From NCBI GenBank assembly GCA_028701335.1, contig JAQVQY010000007.1, positions 1 to 43,706 of the forward strand: 43,706 bases of DNA, written 5' to 3'. Shown here in pieces: positions 14,487 to 22,570 of this stretch. A program made the translations under genes and the position numbers. The first letter of the stretch is position 1. Each line of letters opens with the position of its first letter. The notes below the pieces were generated by a model. It did no database searches, had not been told where the DNA came from, and saw nothing but the letters and a program-made list of their open reading frames with translations. Source of the DNA: Eubacteriales bacterium. GTDB lineage: Bacteria > Bacillota > Clostridia > Christensenellales > Aristaeellaceae.

Positions 14487-15404
14487 GTGAAATACACCAA
14501 AGAGGATTTGGCCTTCCTGAAAAGCAGGCGGAAAGAACAGCACAGAAGCACGGAGATGATGGCGGGCAAGCTGTGCGTGATTTCCGGCGCCACCTCGGGC
14601 GTGGGGCTTGAGGCTGCCCGGCGGCTGGCCAAAGGCGGCGCGGACCTGGTGCTCGTCTGCCGGAATAAAGCAAAGGGCGAAGCCGTGCAGGCGGAACTGG
14701 TGAACGGCCATGGGATAAAGGCCGGCCTTGTGATCGCTGATTTCAGCCGGCTTGATGAAGTGAGGCGCGCGGGAGAAGCCATCCGGCAGCGGTATGAAAA
14801 AGTGGACGTGCTCATCAACAGCGCCGGAATCCACTCCACCAGGCGATTTGTCACGGACGATGGGAATGAGCTGGTGTTCCAGGTCAACCACATAGCGCCC
14901 TTCCTGCTGACGATGCTGCTGCTAGACCCCCTCAAAAAGGGCGGCCGGGGCCGCGTCATCCAGGTCAATTCAGAAGGCCACCGCTTTGGCGGGCTGAACA
15001 TGGACGATCTGGACTGGAAAAAGCGCCCCTATATTGGCCTGCGCGCCTATGGAGCCTCCAAAACAGCGCAGATTATGACGGTGATAAAACTGGCGGAACA
15101 GCTCCAGGGCACGGGGGTAACCATCAACGCCATGCACCCGGGCGGGGTGAGGACGGGCATCGGCGGCAACAACGGCATCCTGTACCGCGCCTGGCTGCGG
15201 GGCGTGGTATGGCATTTTCTCAAGGATCCGGCCATTTCCGGCGAGGCCCTCTACTATCTGGCCGCCGCGCCGGAGCTTGGGGCTGCCAGCGGCGAATATT
15301 TTTACCTGACGATGGTTGAAAAGCCCCTGCTGCATGGGATAGGCGATAAGGGGATCTCGGCAATATGGGATAAGAGCCTTAAGCTGGCAGGCCTAACGCT
15401 TTAG
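14487..15404 (+). CDS. Short-chain dehydrogenase/reductase (SDR), retinol-dehydrogenase-like
   Basis: 305 residues, GTG start preceded by GAGG. Rossmann glycine motif SGATSGVGLEAA (residues about 32-43), NSAG at about residue 110, active-site serine in QVNSEGHRFG and YGASK (Tyr/Lys pair). The length and the spacing between Ser and Tyr, with an inserted loop, are like the retinol dehydrogenase/WW-domain oxidoreductase subgroup. It probably oxidises or reduces a lipophilic alcohol or ketone with NAD(P)H. Preceded by the NTF2-like gene in one operon; its 3' end overlaps the convergent FAD oxidoreductase by 12 bp. Confidence 0.9.
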   Translation: MKYTKEDLAFLKSRRKEQHRSTEMMAGKLCVISGATSGVGLEAARRLAKGGADLVLVCRNKAKGEAVQAELVNGHGIKAGLVIADFSRLDEVRRAGEAIRQRYEKVDVLINSAGIHSTRRFVTDDGNELVFQVNHIAPFLLTMLLLDPLKKGGRGRVIQVNSEGHRFGGLNMDDLDWKKRPYIGLRAYGASKTAQIMTVIKLAEQLQGTGVTINAMHPGGVRTGIGGNNGILYRAWLRGVVWHFLKDPAISGEALYYLAAAPELGAASGEYFYLTMVEKPLLHGIGDKGISAIWDKSLKLAGLTL

Positions 15405-16991
15405 CTCCCTGACGGCCCTGTCCGCTGCCAGTTTTCCGGTGAGGATGGAGATCGGCAGGCCGGAGGGGCTGTAGGTCCACTGCCCGGCCTGCAGCACGCC
15501 CGGTATGGGCGTCCTCACGGCCCTGGTGATCCCGGGGATGCTGGTAACCGCCGGAAGCACGCTGTTGGTAAAGGCCCATCCCGTGATGGCGCCGCCGGTG
15601 TTCCCCGTGCGCTCCAGGATGGTCAGGGGGGTGGACAGGAAACCGTCCGTGATTTTGCCCGCCAGCTCCGGGTAGATGGAGCCCGTCAGCGCTTCTGCCA
15701 TCGCCTCCCGGCACAGCGCCTTGAAATCATCATACCAGCCCATTTCCCGGATGTGCGCCGCCAGGGGATAATCCATCAGCGTGCTGGCAATCAGCCCGGT
15801 TTTGCCTTCCGGCGCCAGGGCTTCGTCCCGCATCACCGGGATGGAGATCTCATAGGTGGTAAGGGACAGGAACTCACGCAGCCAGGCAAATACCGCTGCC
15901 TTGTCCGTGAAAAAGCGGCCATTGCCGTGCATGATCCTGTCCCGGGGCAGCGTGCCCAGGCCCGTTATCCTGGGCGTGTAGAAGAAGTGCGGGGCGTGGA
16001 TATTTTCAAAGTAGGCCTTGTTCATGTCGCAGGTGAGGTACAGGGTGAGCACCGAGTCGCCCCCCTCCTTATCCGCAAGCAGGGCCTGCCGTTCCCTGAG
16101 GGCGGCCGCGGTTTTGCCCGGAAGCGCCTGAAGCCCATGGAGTTGATTGTACAGGGCTTTCTGGTCCGCGCACCAGATCAGCCTGCCATAGCCATACTCC
16201 CTGCCGCTTGCGTCGCTGATGGTGTTTGCCCCCGGGTTTATGGAGGTGATTGCCGCGCCGGTACGGATTTCCCCGCCGCGCTGCCTGATGAAGGCCTCCA
16301 GCTTTGACACCAAAGCGCCCGTGCCGCCCCTGGGGTAGCTGTAGTCCAGGTAAAGGCTGAAATAGCTCAGCGCGAAAAAGGCCGGCGTCTGCCTGAAAAA
16401 ATGCTGGGCGATCACGTCAACCAGCGCCTGGTTCTTGATAAACGCGCCCAGGAAGGCCTCCACCGGCGTGTTGAGCTTCTTGATTTTCCCGATGGTGGTT
16501 ATATATTTGAACATCCAGGGCAGCAGCGTGTTTGTCAGGTATTTCCGGTCCTTCTTCAGGTCCAGGAACAGGGGGTTGTCAATCCCGTACAGCACGCGCA
16601 TATACTCCATGGCGGTCTTCACAACGTCCATCAGCGCGTCGATGGCGACGCCGTCATCCGGGAACTGGCTCAGGAGCATGTCCCGGTAACCCCTGAGGCT
16701 GCCCGGGGAGTCCAGGCGGGCCACCGTGTTCCTGATTCCGATGGACACCGGGCTTTTAACAAAATCCACATCCAAGTCAAGGGCCCTGAGCATCGGGAAC
16801 AGGACGCCGGAGTTTTCCATCGCCCGGATACCGGCGTCAAAAGTGAACCCCTTGTAAGGGAAGGAGCCCACCAGCCCGCCCAGGCGGTCCTCCTTTTCGC
16901 ACAGCAGCACGCTTTTCCCGGCCTTGCCCAGAAAGGCGGCCGCGGTCAGCCCCGCCATCCCGCCGCCTGCCACAATCACGTCATACTTCAT
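15393..16991 (-). CDS. CrtI/CrtISO-like FAD-dependent oxidoreductase
   Basis: 532 residues. The N-terminal dinucleotide-binding motif YDVIVAGGGMAGLTAAAFL is followed by EKEDRLGGLVGSF and FDAG, as in phytoene desaturase, carotenoid isomerase and retinol saturase. The C-terminal FAD contact GVLQAGQWTYSPSGLPISILTGKLAA has the W/P-G-x-G-x-x-x-A-like pattern. It has about the length of CrtI. These enzymes act on long polyene or fatty substrates at the membrane. No other carotenoid gene (crtB, crtM) is in the window, so the substrate may not be a carotenoid. Convergent with, and overlapping, the SDR gene by 12 bp. Confidence 0.88.
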   Translation of the reverse strand: MKYDVIVAGGGMAGLTAAAFLGKAGKSVLLCEKEDRLGGLVGSFPYKGFTFDAGIRAMENSGVLFPMLRALDLDVDFVKSPVSIGIRNTVARLDSPGSLRGYRDMLLSQFPDDGVAIDALMDVVKTAMEYMRVLYGIDNPLFLDLKKDRKYLTNTLLPWMFKYITTIGKIKKLNTPVEAFLGAFIKNQALVDVIAQHFFRQTPAFFALSYFSLYLDYSYPRGGTGALVSKLEAFIRQRGGEIRTGAAITSINPGANTISDASGREYGYGRLIWCADQKALYNQLHGLQALPGKTAAALRERQALLADKEGGDSVLTLYLTCDMNKAYFENIHAPHFFYTPRITGLGTLPRDRIMHGNGRFFTDKAAVFAWLREFLSLTTYEISIPVMRDEALAPEGKTGLIASTLMDYPLAAHIREMGWYDDFKALCREAMAEALTGSIYPELAGKITDGFLSTPLTILERTGNTGGAITGWAFTNSVLPAVTSIPGITRAVRTPIPGVLQAGQWTYSPSGLPISILTGKLAADRAVRELKR

Positions 16992-17122
16992 CCCATAACC
17001 TCAGCCGTTGAATTTGAAACCAATCCAAGCCATTCCCCGAAGCATCATACCCCGGCCCGGGCTTTTTACGCCAGCCTGTTTTTCACGCCCGCCTTCAGGG
17101 GACGCCGCCTCCGGGGCTTCTT

Positions 17123-17944
17123 TCACGCCCGGAGAATGGCCGGCGGGGATATCTGCCTGAAACGCAGATAAGGGCTGAGAATGGATGAACCGTCAAGCCC
17201 GGGGCCGTTCTTCATAGCGGGGCAGGCGGCCAGTTTGTTTCTGGTGAACGCTTCCACCAGGCGCCTGGCACGGCTGTTGCCGCCGGTCAGCGTGGAAGGC
17301 GCCACGGCGTCATCCAGGTCCAGCGCCATCAGCGCGGCAGCCGTGCCTTCGACATCAAACGCCCCATTACGGCAGGCCCAGCCCCAGGGAAGGGTGATGG
17401 GCGGCCGTTTCTTCAAGCGGCAGGGTTTAGGTGTCCAGCAGCTTGAGCAGTTTGGGCCGGAGTGCCATCGCGGCGTATCCCTCCTTGCCGGAAGCGGCTT
17501 CCACCGGCACGACCACGTTCGTCTCCACCCGGATGGCTTTTAAGGCGGCCCCTTTGGCCAGCGCCCCTCCATGCCCGCCGGACCTTCAGGTATCCCCTCT
17601 CCGTCACGGTGGCAGCGGCGGAATCCGGAGAGCTCCGGCGCGCCTTTTTTCGGTGAAATGTGCCGCGCCAGCAGCCGGATGTTCAGCTGCTTGGGCGCTG
17701 CCCCGGTTCCTTTGAGGCCTTCCAGCATGAAGCGGCAGTGCCGCGCGTTCCCTTCCGGGAAACCCTGCATGTCGCCGGAATGCACCAGCAGGGGTTTCCC
17801 CATCAGGTTGGCCTGCCGCACGGCATACTCCAGGGCATGGGTGCATTCCGCCCGTTGCGCGCTTTGCATCCAGCAGAGCACATAGGGGTTCCCGGCAATG
17901 ATGCCCTTGCTGTTGAGCGGCTTGATCCGTTCCGCCAGCATCAT
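17123..17944 (-). pseudogene. phr: Class II CPD photolyase, frameshifted and truncated
   Basis: Four successive minus-strand segments in changing frames match a class II deoxyribodipyrimidine photolyase in order: YVLCWMQSAQRAECTHALEY (the typical substrate- and antenna-binding N-terminus) to LNIRLLAR; then ERGYLKVRRAWRG; then VETNVVVPVEAASGKEGYAA ending RPKLLKLLDT and a stop; then LTGGNSRARRLVEAF to SILSPYLRFRQISP. At least three frameshifts or stops separate them. The C-terminal FAD-binding catalytic half (about 200 residues) is missing. The gene once repaired UV-induced pyrimidine dimers in light; it is now dead. Loss fits life in a dark habitat such as the gut. The start near 17944 is approximate. 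Confidence 0.85.
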
Positions 17945-18150
17945 CCCTGCCTGAGCCGTTGAGGGCCGAGCATATCCGTCCGCCTTGATGGTATGCCTTT
18001 CATGAATATTGCAGAAATGAAGGCATTGTTTTTTCTCAGCCATGCCCTTGAATGTCAGCGAAAGGTCCCTCAATGCGGCTTCAAGCCGGTTTATCATGCC
18101 AGATGCCGGATTTCCCAGCCATCGCCAATATCCGCGGCCCGGCGGGCAGG
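17945..18150. other. Intergenic, no recognised gene
   Basis: A minus-strand frame continues upstream of the photolyase remnant but has no ribosome site or recognisable domain. It is probably non-coding or further decayed sequence between the dead photolyase and the structured repeat. Confidence 0.4.
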
Positions 18151-18186
18151 CAAAGCGGTTCCGGCCGGATCGCCAAAACCGCTTTG
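18151..18186. repeat. Structured inverted repeat, copy 2 of 2
   Basis: Arms CAAAGCGGTT (18151-18160) and AACCGCTTTG (18177-18186) are identical to those at 79-114, with the same 16-nt spacing. The inner pair is GGC (18163-18165) with GCC (18172-18174), against AGC/GCT in copy 1, a covarying pair. ATCGC is shared in the spacer and GCCCTGA follows at the same distance as GCTCTGA in copy 1. Confidence 0.7.
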
Positions 18187-18196
18187 CTTTTGCCCT

Positions 18197-18224
18197 GAGG
18201 CGCTGCCATTCCGGACGGCGCCTC
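18197..18224 (+). terminator. Hairpin following structured repeat copy 2
   Basis: GAGGCGC (18197-18203) pairs with GCGCCTC (18218-18224) and is followed on the plus strand by a T-rich stretch (TTTGGTCTTGTGTTTT). Copy 1 of the repeat is likewise followed, at the same place, by a hairpin with Ts. It could terminate a short plus-strand RNA; on the minus strand, after the cysteine-repeat gene, it lacks Ts. Confidence 0.4.
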
Positions 18225-18245
18225 TTTGGTCTTGTGTTTTGAAGG

Positions 18246-19787
18246 CTATTCCCCGGAGCCCTCAGCCATCTGGAGCATCTGCTGGTTGATCTGCTGGTAG
18301 CTGGCTTCCCCATCGTAGGTAAGAAGCCCCTCAGAGAAGCGCTCGTTGCCGGAACCCTGGTAGTAGTTGCTAATCATGTTCAGCGCGATCACGCAGCTTT
18401 CCCCCGGGCCCTTCACGGCCTGGTCAAAGGGCAGGGAATTGTCATAGTTGACAGCTTTCAACGTGGCGGCGTCCGGGAACATGCCCCAGGCGCGGTAGCG
18501 CATCACGGTGGGCTCGGACTTCTTCTCAATGGACACCGTGACGGAGCCGTTGACCACCCGCACATGGGCGTAGCCGATCAGCCAGCCGTCCTCCGTCACC
18601 AGGCCGAAGCGCTGGTCGCTGTCATAGGTGAGGTCCAGGTAGAGGAGCCTGAGCGGGGAACTGCCCCCGCCGGGGTATTCGCCCGCCATCGGCCCATAGG
18701 CGCTGGTGGCCACCTCGTACCGGTAGCCCCGGGGCGTAAAATTGCGGGAGCTGGCCTGCGCTTTGCACACCGTGCAATGGGTGATTTCCAGGCCCGGCTT
18801 GTTCAGGGTTGCATCCCGCTCAATCTCCCAGATGCCGTTTGATTTGTGGGGGAGCTTGGCGATGGCCCTGTTTTCCACCCGTGTGCAGGCGGAGCAGGTG
18901 CGCGACTCGTTCCCTTCCACTGTACAGGTGGGATCTTTCGTTTTTGCCCAGCTGCTGAACGTGTGCCCATTGGGCTGGTTCTTTCCCAGCGCGGTAAGGG
19001 CTTCTTTTTGCACATCAGCACAACGGGAACAAACGCGGCTCTTTTCCCCCGCTATCGTGCAGGTGGGTGCCTTGTTTTCTTTCCATAATCCATAGTTGTG
19101 GCCCAATTTCTCTGAGGGCTTGGTTTCAATTTCCGCGCAACGGCTACAGACACGCTTGAGTGTTCCGCCCACAGTGCAGGTCGCGGCAACATCCTCGTTC
19201 CAGGCACCAAAGGCATGGCCCAACGCATCAAGAGGTTTGGATTCCTTCTCCGCGCATACAGTGCAAACATGAGTAGCCGTACCACCAGCTACACAAGTAG
19301 CGGGCGTTGTGGGATTCCAGTCCGCCCAGGTATGACCCTTTTTGGGAACGGCGCGTGTTTGGTTCTGCGTGGCACAATTGACGCATTTGTTCTCTTCCAG
19401 CCCATCTGTCGTACAGGTGGCCGCTGTTTTAAGTACAAATCCGGTCATCACATGGTCTTTTTTCGCAACAGCCCGTGTTTGCGTAATGCCGCAACGCATG
19501 CATTTGCTGGTCTCCACACCCTCTGCTGTGCAGGTTGCCGCAGTTGTCAGCGTATAAGCACTCCAATCATGTCCCAGAGCCGGCGGTTTATTGTAATCAT
19601 TTTCCATTGCGCCGCAGCCAGATGTAGTACACACTCTTCTGCTTTCTCCAGAATCTGTGCATGTTGCTTTTTTAGTTACTTCCCATTCTCCCCAAGTATG
19701 GCTGTGATCCGCTGCCAAGCCGGGGGCCATCCCCACCAGCATACAGCACACCAGCACAAGGCCAAGGGTTCTCCGGAATCTCGACAT
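18246..19787 (-). CDS. Secreted protein with eight cysteine-bearing LGH repeats
   Basis: 513 residues, signal peptide ending near AAD (about residue 26). Residues about 29-350 are eight tandem repeats of about 40 residues: H.W..W......ATCT..G...R.C..C....... .LG, each with one Cys after Ala-Thr and a C-x2-C or C-x-x-x-C pair, so three Cys per repeat; the last repeat is degenerate. The C-terminal 160 residues form a different domain (YLDLTYDSDQRFGLVTEDGW and following strands) of no known family. Such repeats are found in large secreted Clostridial proteins, function unknown; they may bind metal or form disulfides. The repeat-coding part has lower GC than the C-terminal part. It has its own consensus promoter. 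Confidence 0.88.
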   Translation of the reverse strand: MSRFRRTLGLVLVCCMLVGMAPGLAADHSHTWGEWEVTKKATCTDSGESRRVCTTSGCGAMENDYNKPPALGHDWSAYTLTTAATCTAEGVETSKCMRCGITQTRAVAKKDHVMTGFVLKTAATCTTDGLEENKCVNCATQNQTRAVPKKGHTWADWNPTTPATCVAGGTATHVCTVCAEKESKPLDALGHAFGAWNEDVAATCTVGGTLKRVCSRCAEIETKPSEKLGHNYGLWKENKAPTCTIAGEKSRVCSRCADVQKEALTALGKNQPNGHTFSSWAKTKDPTCTVEGNESRTCSACTRVENRAIAKLPHKSNGIWEIERDATLNKPGLEITHCTVCKAQASSRNFTPRGYRYEVATSAYGPMAGEYPGGGSSPLRLLYLDLTYDSDQRFGLVTEDGWLIGYAHVRVVNGSVTVSIEKKSEPTVMRYRAWGMFPDAATLKAVNYDNSLPFDQAVKGPGESCVIALNMISNYYQGSGNERFSEGLLTYDGEASYQQINQQMLQMAEGSGE

Positions 19788-19853
19788 GGTATGTTCTCCT
19801 TTCCATTATCGCGCCAATATTGACCTGATTCATATTCCGACTGATTATTTGCC

Positions 19854-19882
19854 ATTATAGGCAGGCTGGGCGCGCCTGTCAA
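19854..19882 (-). promoter_or_regulatory. Consensus sigma-A promoter for cysteine-repeat protein
   Basis: On the minus strand TTGACA (complement of 19877-19882), 17-bp spacer, TATAAT (complement of 19854-19859), a perfect consensus. The predicted start near 19847 gives a leader of about 60 nt with AAAGGAG before the ATG at 19787, so the gene is expected to be strongly transcribed. Confidence 0.85.
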
Positions 19883-19984
19883 CCGGCTGGCAGCGCATTC
19901 ATGAGGCGCCGCGTTCCGCCGCATCCCCATCAGAAGTGGAAGGGGTAAACAGCGTTTCAGTGCCATGGGATACGGCCGGGGAAA

Positions 19985-20024
19985 GCGCCCCATTCGCCGG
20001 CATTATCTCCAGCGAAAGGGGCGC
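19985..20024 (-). terminator. Terminator-like hairpin after HAD gene
   Basis: GCGCCCC (19985-19991) pairs with GGGGCGC (20018-20024), with a further CGC/GCG inside after a small internal loop. On the minus strand it is followed by TTTCC only, so it may act weakly. It sits about 30 bp beyond the stop of the HAD gene. Confidence 0.4.
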
Positions 20025-20052
20025 ATCCCATTGGCTGCGGTTCCGGCCGCCA

Positions 20053-20691
20053 TCAGCCGGTCTGCTTATTCAGCAAAGCCTCCGGCACCTCCGGAAGTGA
20101 TTTGAACACATAATTCACCGGGGGATTATCGAAGTAGCCCTCCGGGTCGAACAGGGCGGAGGCCATGCCCGCGTTATGCCCCGCCTGGACGTCGATGGGG
20201 CGGTCCCCCACCATCACGCAGCTTGCGGGGTCCAGGCTGTGCTGCGCCGCCAGCCAGTTGAGGGCGTCCGGGGCGGGCTTGTGGGGGAAATCCGCCTCAC
20301 AGGTGATGAAGTCCCGGAACAGGGAGGCCATGCCGTCCCGCTCCAGGGCGTCCACCGCCTGGCGGTTGCGGTGGGTGTAGAGGTAGTTGAAGCCGCCGGC
20401 TTCCACCACTTTTTCCAGCGCCTCCCGGCAGCCCGGGTAGGGCACAAGCGCCGTAGTGCCCATGTCCGCCGCATGGACGGCATAGCGGGCCAGCAGCTCC
20501 TGGGCCCGCTCCTCCCCGGCCAGGGTGACACAGGCGTGGCGCAGGGTGGTTTTGGCCAGGCGGGCCACCTCCCCCCTGTCCGGGAGGGGGAGGCCCATCT
20601 CCTGAAGGCCCAGGGCCACCGCCGAAACGATGCACTGGTAGGTGTCATACAGCGTGCCGTCAAAGTCCCAGATGAAATGAGAATATGCCAT
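20053..20691 (-). CDS. HAD-family phosphatase (Gph/PgmB-like)
   Basis: 212 residues. Motif I FIWDFDGTLYDT (catalytic Asp pair), a helical cap (about 20-85), motif II at YLYTHR, a lysine in FPHKPAPDAL (motif III) and motif IV VMVGDRPIDVQAG. It is of the phosphoglycolate-phosphatase-like subclass with cap C1. It removes phosphate from a small metabolite in the cytoplasm; the substrate is unknown. It starts 8 bp after mscL ends, so the two genes are probably cotranscribed. Confidence 0.88.
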   Translation of the reverse strand: MAYSHFIWDFDGTLYDTYQCIVSAVALGLQEMGLPLPDRGEVARLAKTTLRHACVTLAGEERAQELLARYAVHAADMGTTALVPYPGCREALEKVVEAGGFNYLYTHRNRQAVDALERDGMASLFRDFITCEADFPHKPAPDALNWLAAQHSLDPASCVMVGDRPIDVQAGHNAGMASALFDPEGYFDNPPVNYVFKSLPEVPEALLNKQTG

Positions 20692-20699
20692 CCAGCCCC

Positions 20700-21155
20700 T
20701 TACTTTCCGGCAATGTCGCTGGTGCAGTGCGGGCAGCGGGTGGCGTCATCGGCCACGGCCTCCAGGCAGTAGCTGCAGTGGCGCACCACGGGGGCGGGGG
20801 CGGCCTCTTCCTTCTTCTTGAGCTTGCCGATGAGCTTCACGAACAGGAAGATGCCCAGGGCAATCAGCAGGAAGTCGATGACGGCCTGGATAAACACGCC
20901 GTAGTTGAGGGTGGCGACACCGGCCTCAGCCGCCGCGGCCACGCTGGTAAAGGGCACATCGCTCTTCCCAAGCTGGACAAAGAGGCCCGACACGTTGATG
21001 CCGCCTGTCAGCAGCGTCAGCAGGGGCATGAGCAGGTCGTTCACCAGGGAACTGACAATCTTTCCAAAAGCGCCGCCGATGACCACCGCCACCGCCAGGT
21101 CGATCACATTGCCCTTGATGGCGAAGGCCTTGAATTCCTCCCAGAATTTTTTCAT
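20700..21155 (-). CDS. mscL: Large-conductance mechanosensitive channel with zinc-ribbon tail
   Basis: 151 residues. The N-terminus MKKFWEEFKAFAIKGNVIDL leads into TM1 (about 17-45, with the pore-lining AVAVVIGGAFGKIV), a periplasmic-side loop and TM2 (about 85-108), followed by KLKKKEE as in all MscL. Unlike the classical protein it has a C-terminal HCSYC...CPHC module (Cys127, 130, 141, 144), a probable zinc ribbon, replacing the usual helical bundle end. The channel opens under membrane tension to release solutes in hypo-osmotic shock. Promoter TTGTAT-17-TATGAT upstream. Confidence 0.95.
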   Translation of the reverse strand: MKKFWEEFKAFAIKGNVIDLAVAVVIGGAFGKIVSSLVNDLLMPLLTLLTGGINVSGLFVQLGKSDVPFTSVAAAAEAGVATLNYGVFIQAVIDFLLIALGIFLFVKLIGKLKKKEEAAPAPVVRHCSYCLEAVADDATRCPHCTSDIAGK

Positions 21156-21194
21156 GGTGTTTCCCCTCTTTCTGTGTACTGAAAATATACAAAA

Positions 21195-21223
21195 ATCATA
21201 CCACGCAACGGGTAGTTATACAA
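21195..21223 (-). promoter_or_regulatory. Promoter of mscL
   Basis: On the minus strand TTGTAT (complement of 21218-21223), 17-bp spacer, TATGAT (complement of 21195-21200), about 40 bp before the ATG. Confidence 0.7.
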
Positions 21224-21306
21224 GCATCCATGTCATATTTTATCGTTCCGCGCCCTGAAAGCCTATCCCAACCGCCGCCCGGGGCACGGAAAGAGTGAAC
21301 TTTACC

Positions 21307-21350
21307 TTGACAAGGGCACGGAATCCGTGCGAATATGTATGCCAATACAT
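21307..21350 (+). promoter_or_regulatory. Promoter and operator-like palindromes of DUF3798 ABC operon
   Basis: TTGACA at 21307-21312 with GAATAT (21331-21336) at 18 bp. Between them is a 7-bp palindrome GCACGGA-A-TCCGTGC (21316-21330), ideally placed for a repressor. A second inverted repeat ATGTAT-GCCA-ATACAT (21335-21350) overlaps the start region. GGGCACGGAA, the left half, also occurs at 21282-21291, 32 bp upstream. This suggests control by a dimeric regulator encoded elsewhere. Confidence 0.6.
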
Positions 21351-21412
21351 AGGGAAATTTTGTTATGGCTTCCCATGTAAACGCCCGTGGGCAGAAAAAA
21401 AGGAGGACCTCC

Positions 21413-22549
21413 ATGCGGAAACTGTTCGTATTGTTCCTGGCTCTCTCCCTGGTCCTCGGCATGATGGCGCCCGCCGTCGCCGAAGCTCCCAAGTACAAGA
21501 TCGCCATCCTCACCGGCACCACCTCACAGGGTGAGGAAGAGTACCGGGCCGCTGAAAGGCTGGTCAACGAGAACCCCGGCATGGTGCTCACCGACACCTA
21601 TCCGGACAACTTCTCCTCCGAGACCGAGACCACCATCGGCAAACTCCTCCAGTTCGCGGAAGATCCTGAGGTTAAGGCCATCATCATGGTCCAGGCCGTT
21701 CAGGGCGCCACCGCCGCCTTCACCAAAATCAGGGAAACCCACCCTGACATCCTCCTGATCGCGGGTGTGGCCGCGGAAGACCCGGCTGACATCGCGGGCG
21801 CCGCGGACCTGGTCATGGGCGTTGACGAGATCAACGGCGGCTACCAGATCGTGGAGACTGCCAGCGAGTGGGGCGCGGATGTGCTTATCCACTACTCCTT
21901 TGCCCGCCACCTGGGCTATGAGACCATCGTCGCCAGGCTTAACATCATGAAGGAAGAGGCGGAGCTGGCCGGCATCGAGCTGGTAATGCGCGACGCGCCC
22001 GACCCCACCGGTGACGCCGGCATGACCGGCGCCCAGACCTTCATCCTTTCTGACGTCCCCAAGGTGATGGAAGAGTACGCGGGCAAGAAGGTTGCCTTCT
22101 TCACCACCAACTGCGGCATGCAGGAAGCCCTCCAGGCGGCCGTGCTGCCCCAGCCCAACGCCTACTATCCCCTGCCCTGCTGCCCCAGCCCCTTCCACGG
22201 CTTCCCGGCCTCCCTGGGCCTGGGCGTAGCCCCGGAAGACTACGGCAACATCGAGTCCTACCTTGAGAAGATGGCCGCCAAGCTGGATGAATACGGCGCG
22301 GTTGACCGTGTCTCCACCTGGGCTGTGCCCGTCAATATGTCCATGATCCTGGGCGGCTTTGAGTACGCCAGGGACTACATTGAAAACGGCGGCGAGAAGC
22401 TCAACAAAGACAAGCTGGTGGAAGCCCTGTCCAAGGTGGCTGGCGCTGACGCCGCTGTGTCCAGCTATGTGGACGCCGAGGGCAACGAAGTCTCCAACTA
22501 CTACATGATCCTGTTTGACAACGTGAACTTCAGGGATTACCTGAAATAA
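21413..22549 (+). CDS. DUF3798 periplasmic-type substrate-binding protein
   Basis: 378 residues from ATG 21413, with AAAGGAGG six bases upstream. A signal peptide of about 22 residues without a lipobox cysteine. The fold is that of type I periplasmic binding proteins: KYKIAILTGTTSQGEEEYRA at the start of the mature part, IIMVQAVQGATAAF, VLIHYSFARHLGYE, KVAFFTTNCGMQEAL. The sequence matches the DUF3798 family, always found with RbsA-like ABC importers. The ligand is unknown, perhaps a sugar or nucleoside-like molecule. First gene of a four-gene operon; a strong hairpin follows it. Confidence 0.88.
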   Translation: MRKLFVLFLALSLVLGMMAPAVAEAPKYKIAILTGTTSQGEEEYRAAERLVNENPGMVLTDTYPDNFSSETETTIGKLLQFAEDPEVKAIIMVQAVQGATAAFTKIRETHPDILLIAGVAAEDPADIAGAADLVMGVDEINGGYQIVETASEWGADVLIHYSFARHLGYETIVARLNIMKEEAELAGIELVMRDAPDPTGDAGMTGAQTFILSDVPKVMEEYAGKKVAFFTTNCGMQEALQAAVLPQPNAYYPLPCCPSPFHGFPASLGLGVAPEDYGNIESYLEKMAAKLDEYGAVDRVSTWAVPVNMSMILGGFEYARDYIENGGEKLNKDKLVEALSKVAGADAAVSSYVDAEGNEVSNYYMILFDNVNFRDYLK

Positions 22550-22570
22550 GTTTCTGGCCAATTGATCATG

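Noticed and set aside
13774..14530. 15-base direct repeat CCTGAAAAGCAGGCG at about 13776 and 14516
   Set aside because: Only one extra copy, one of them inside the SDR coding region; the flanks do not match, so it could be coincidence.
15393..16991. Assigning the flavoprotein as a carotenoid desaturase crtI
   Set aside because: The family also includes isomerases and saturases for other lipids, and no phytoene synthase is near; the symbol was left empty.
21524..22561. Long antisense open frame opposite the DUF3798 gene
   Set aside because: Shadow of a well-supported gene with signal peptide and ribosome site on the plus strand.
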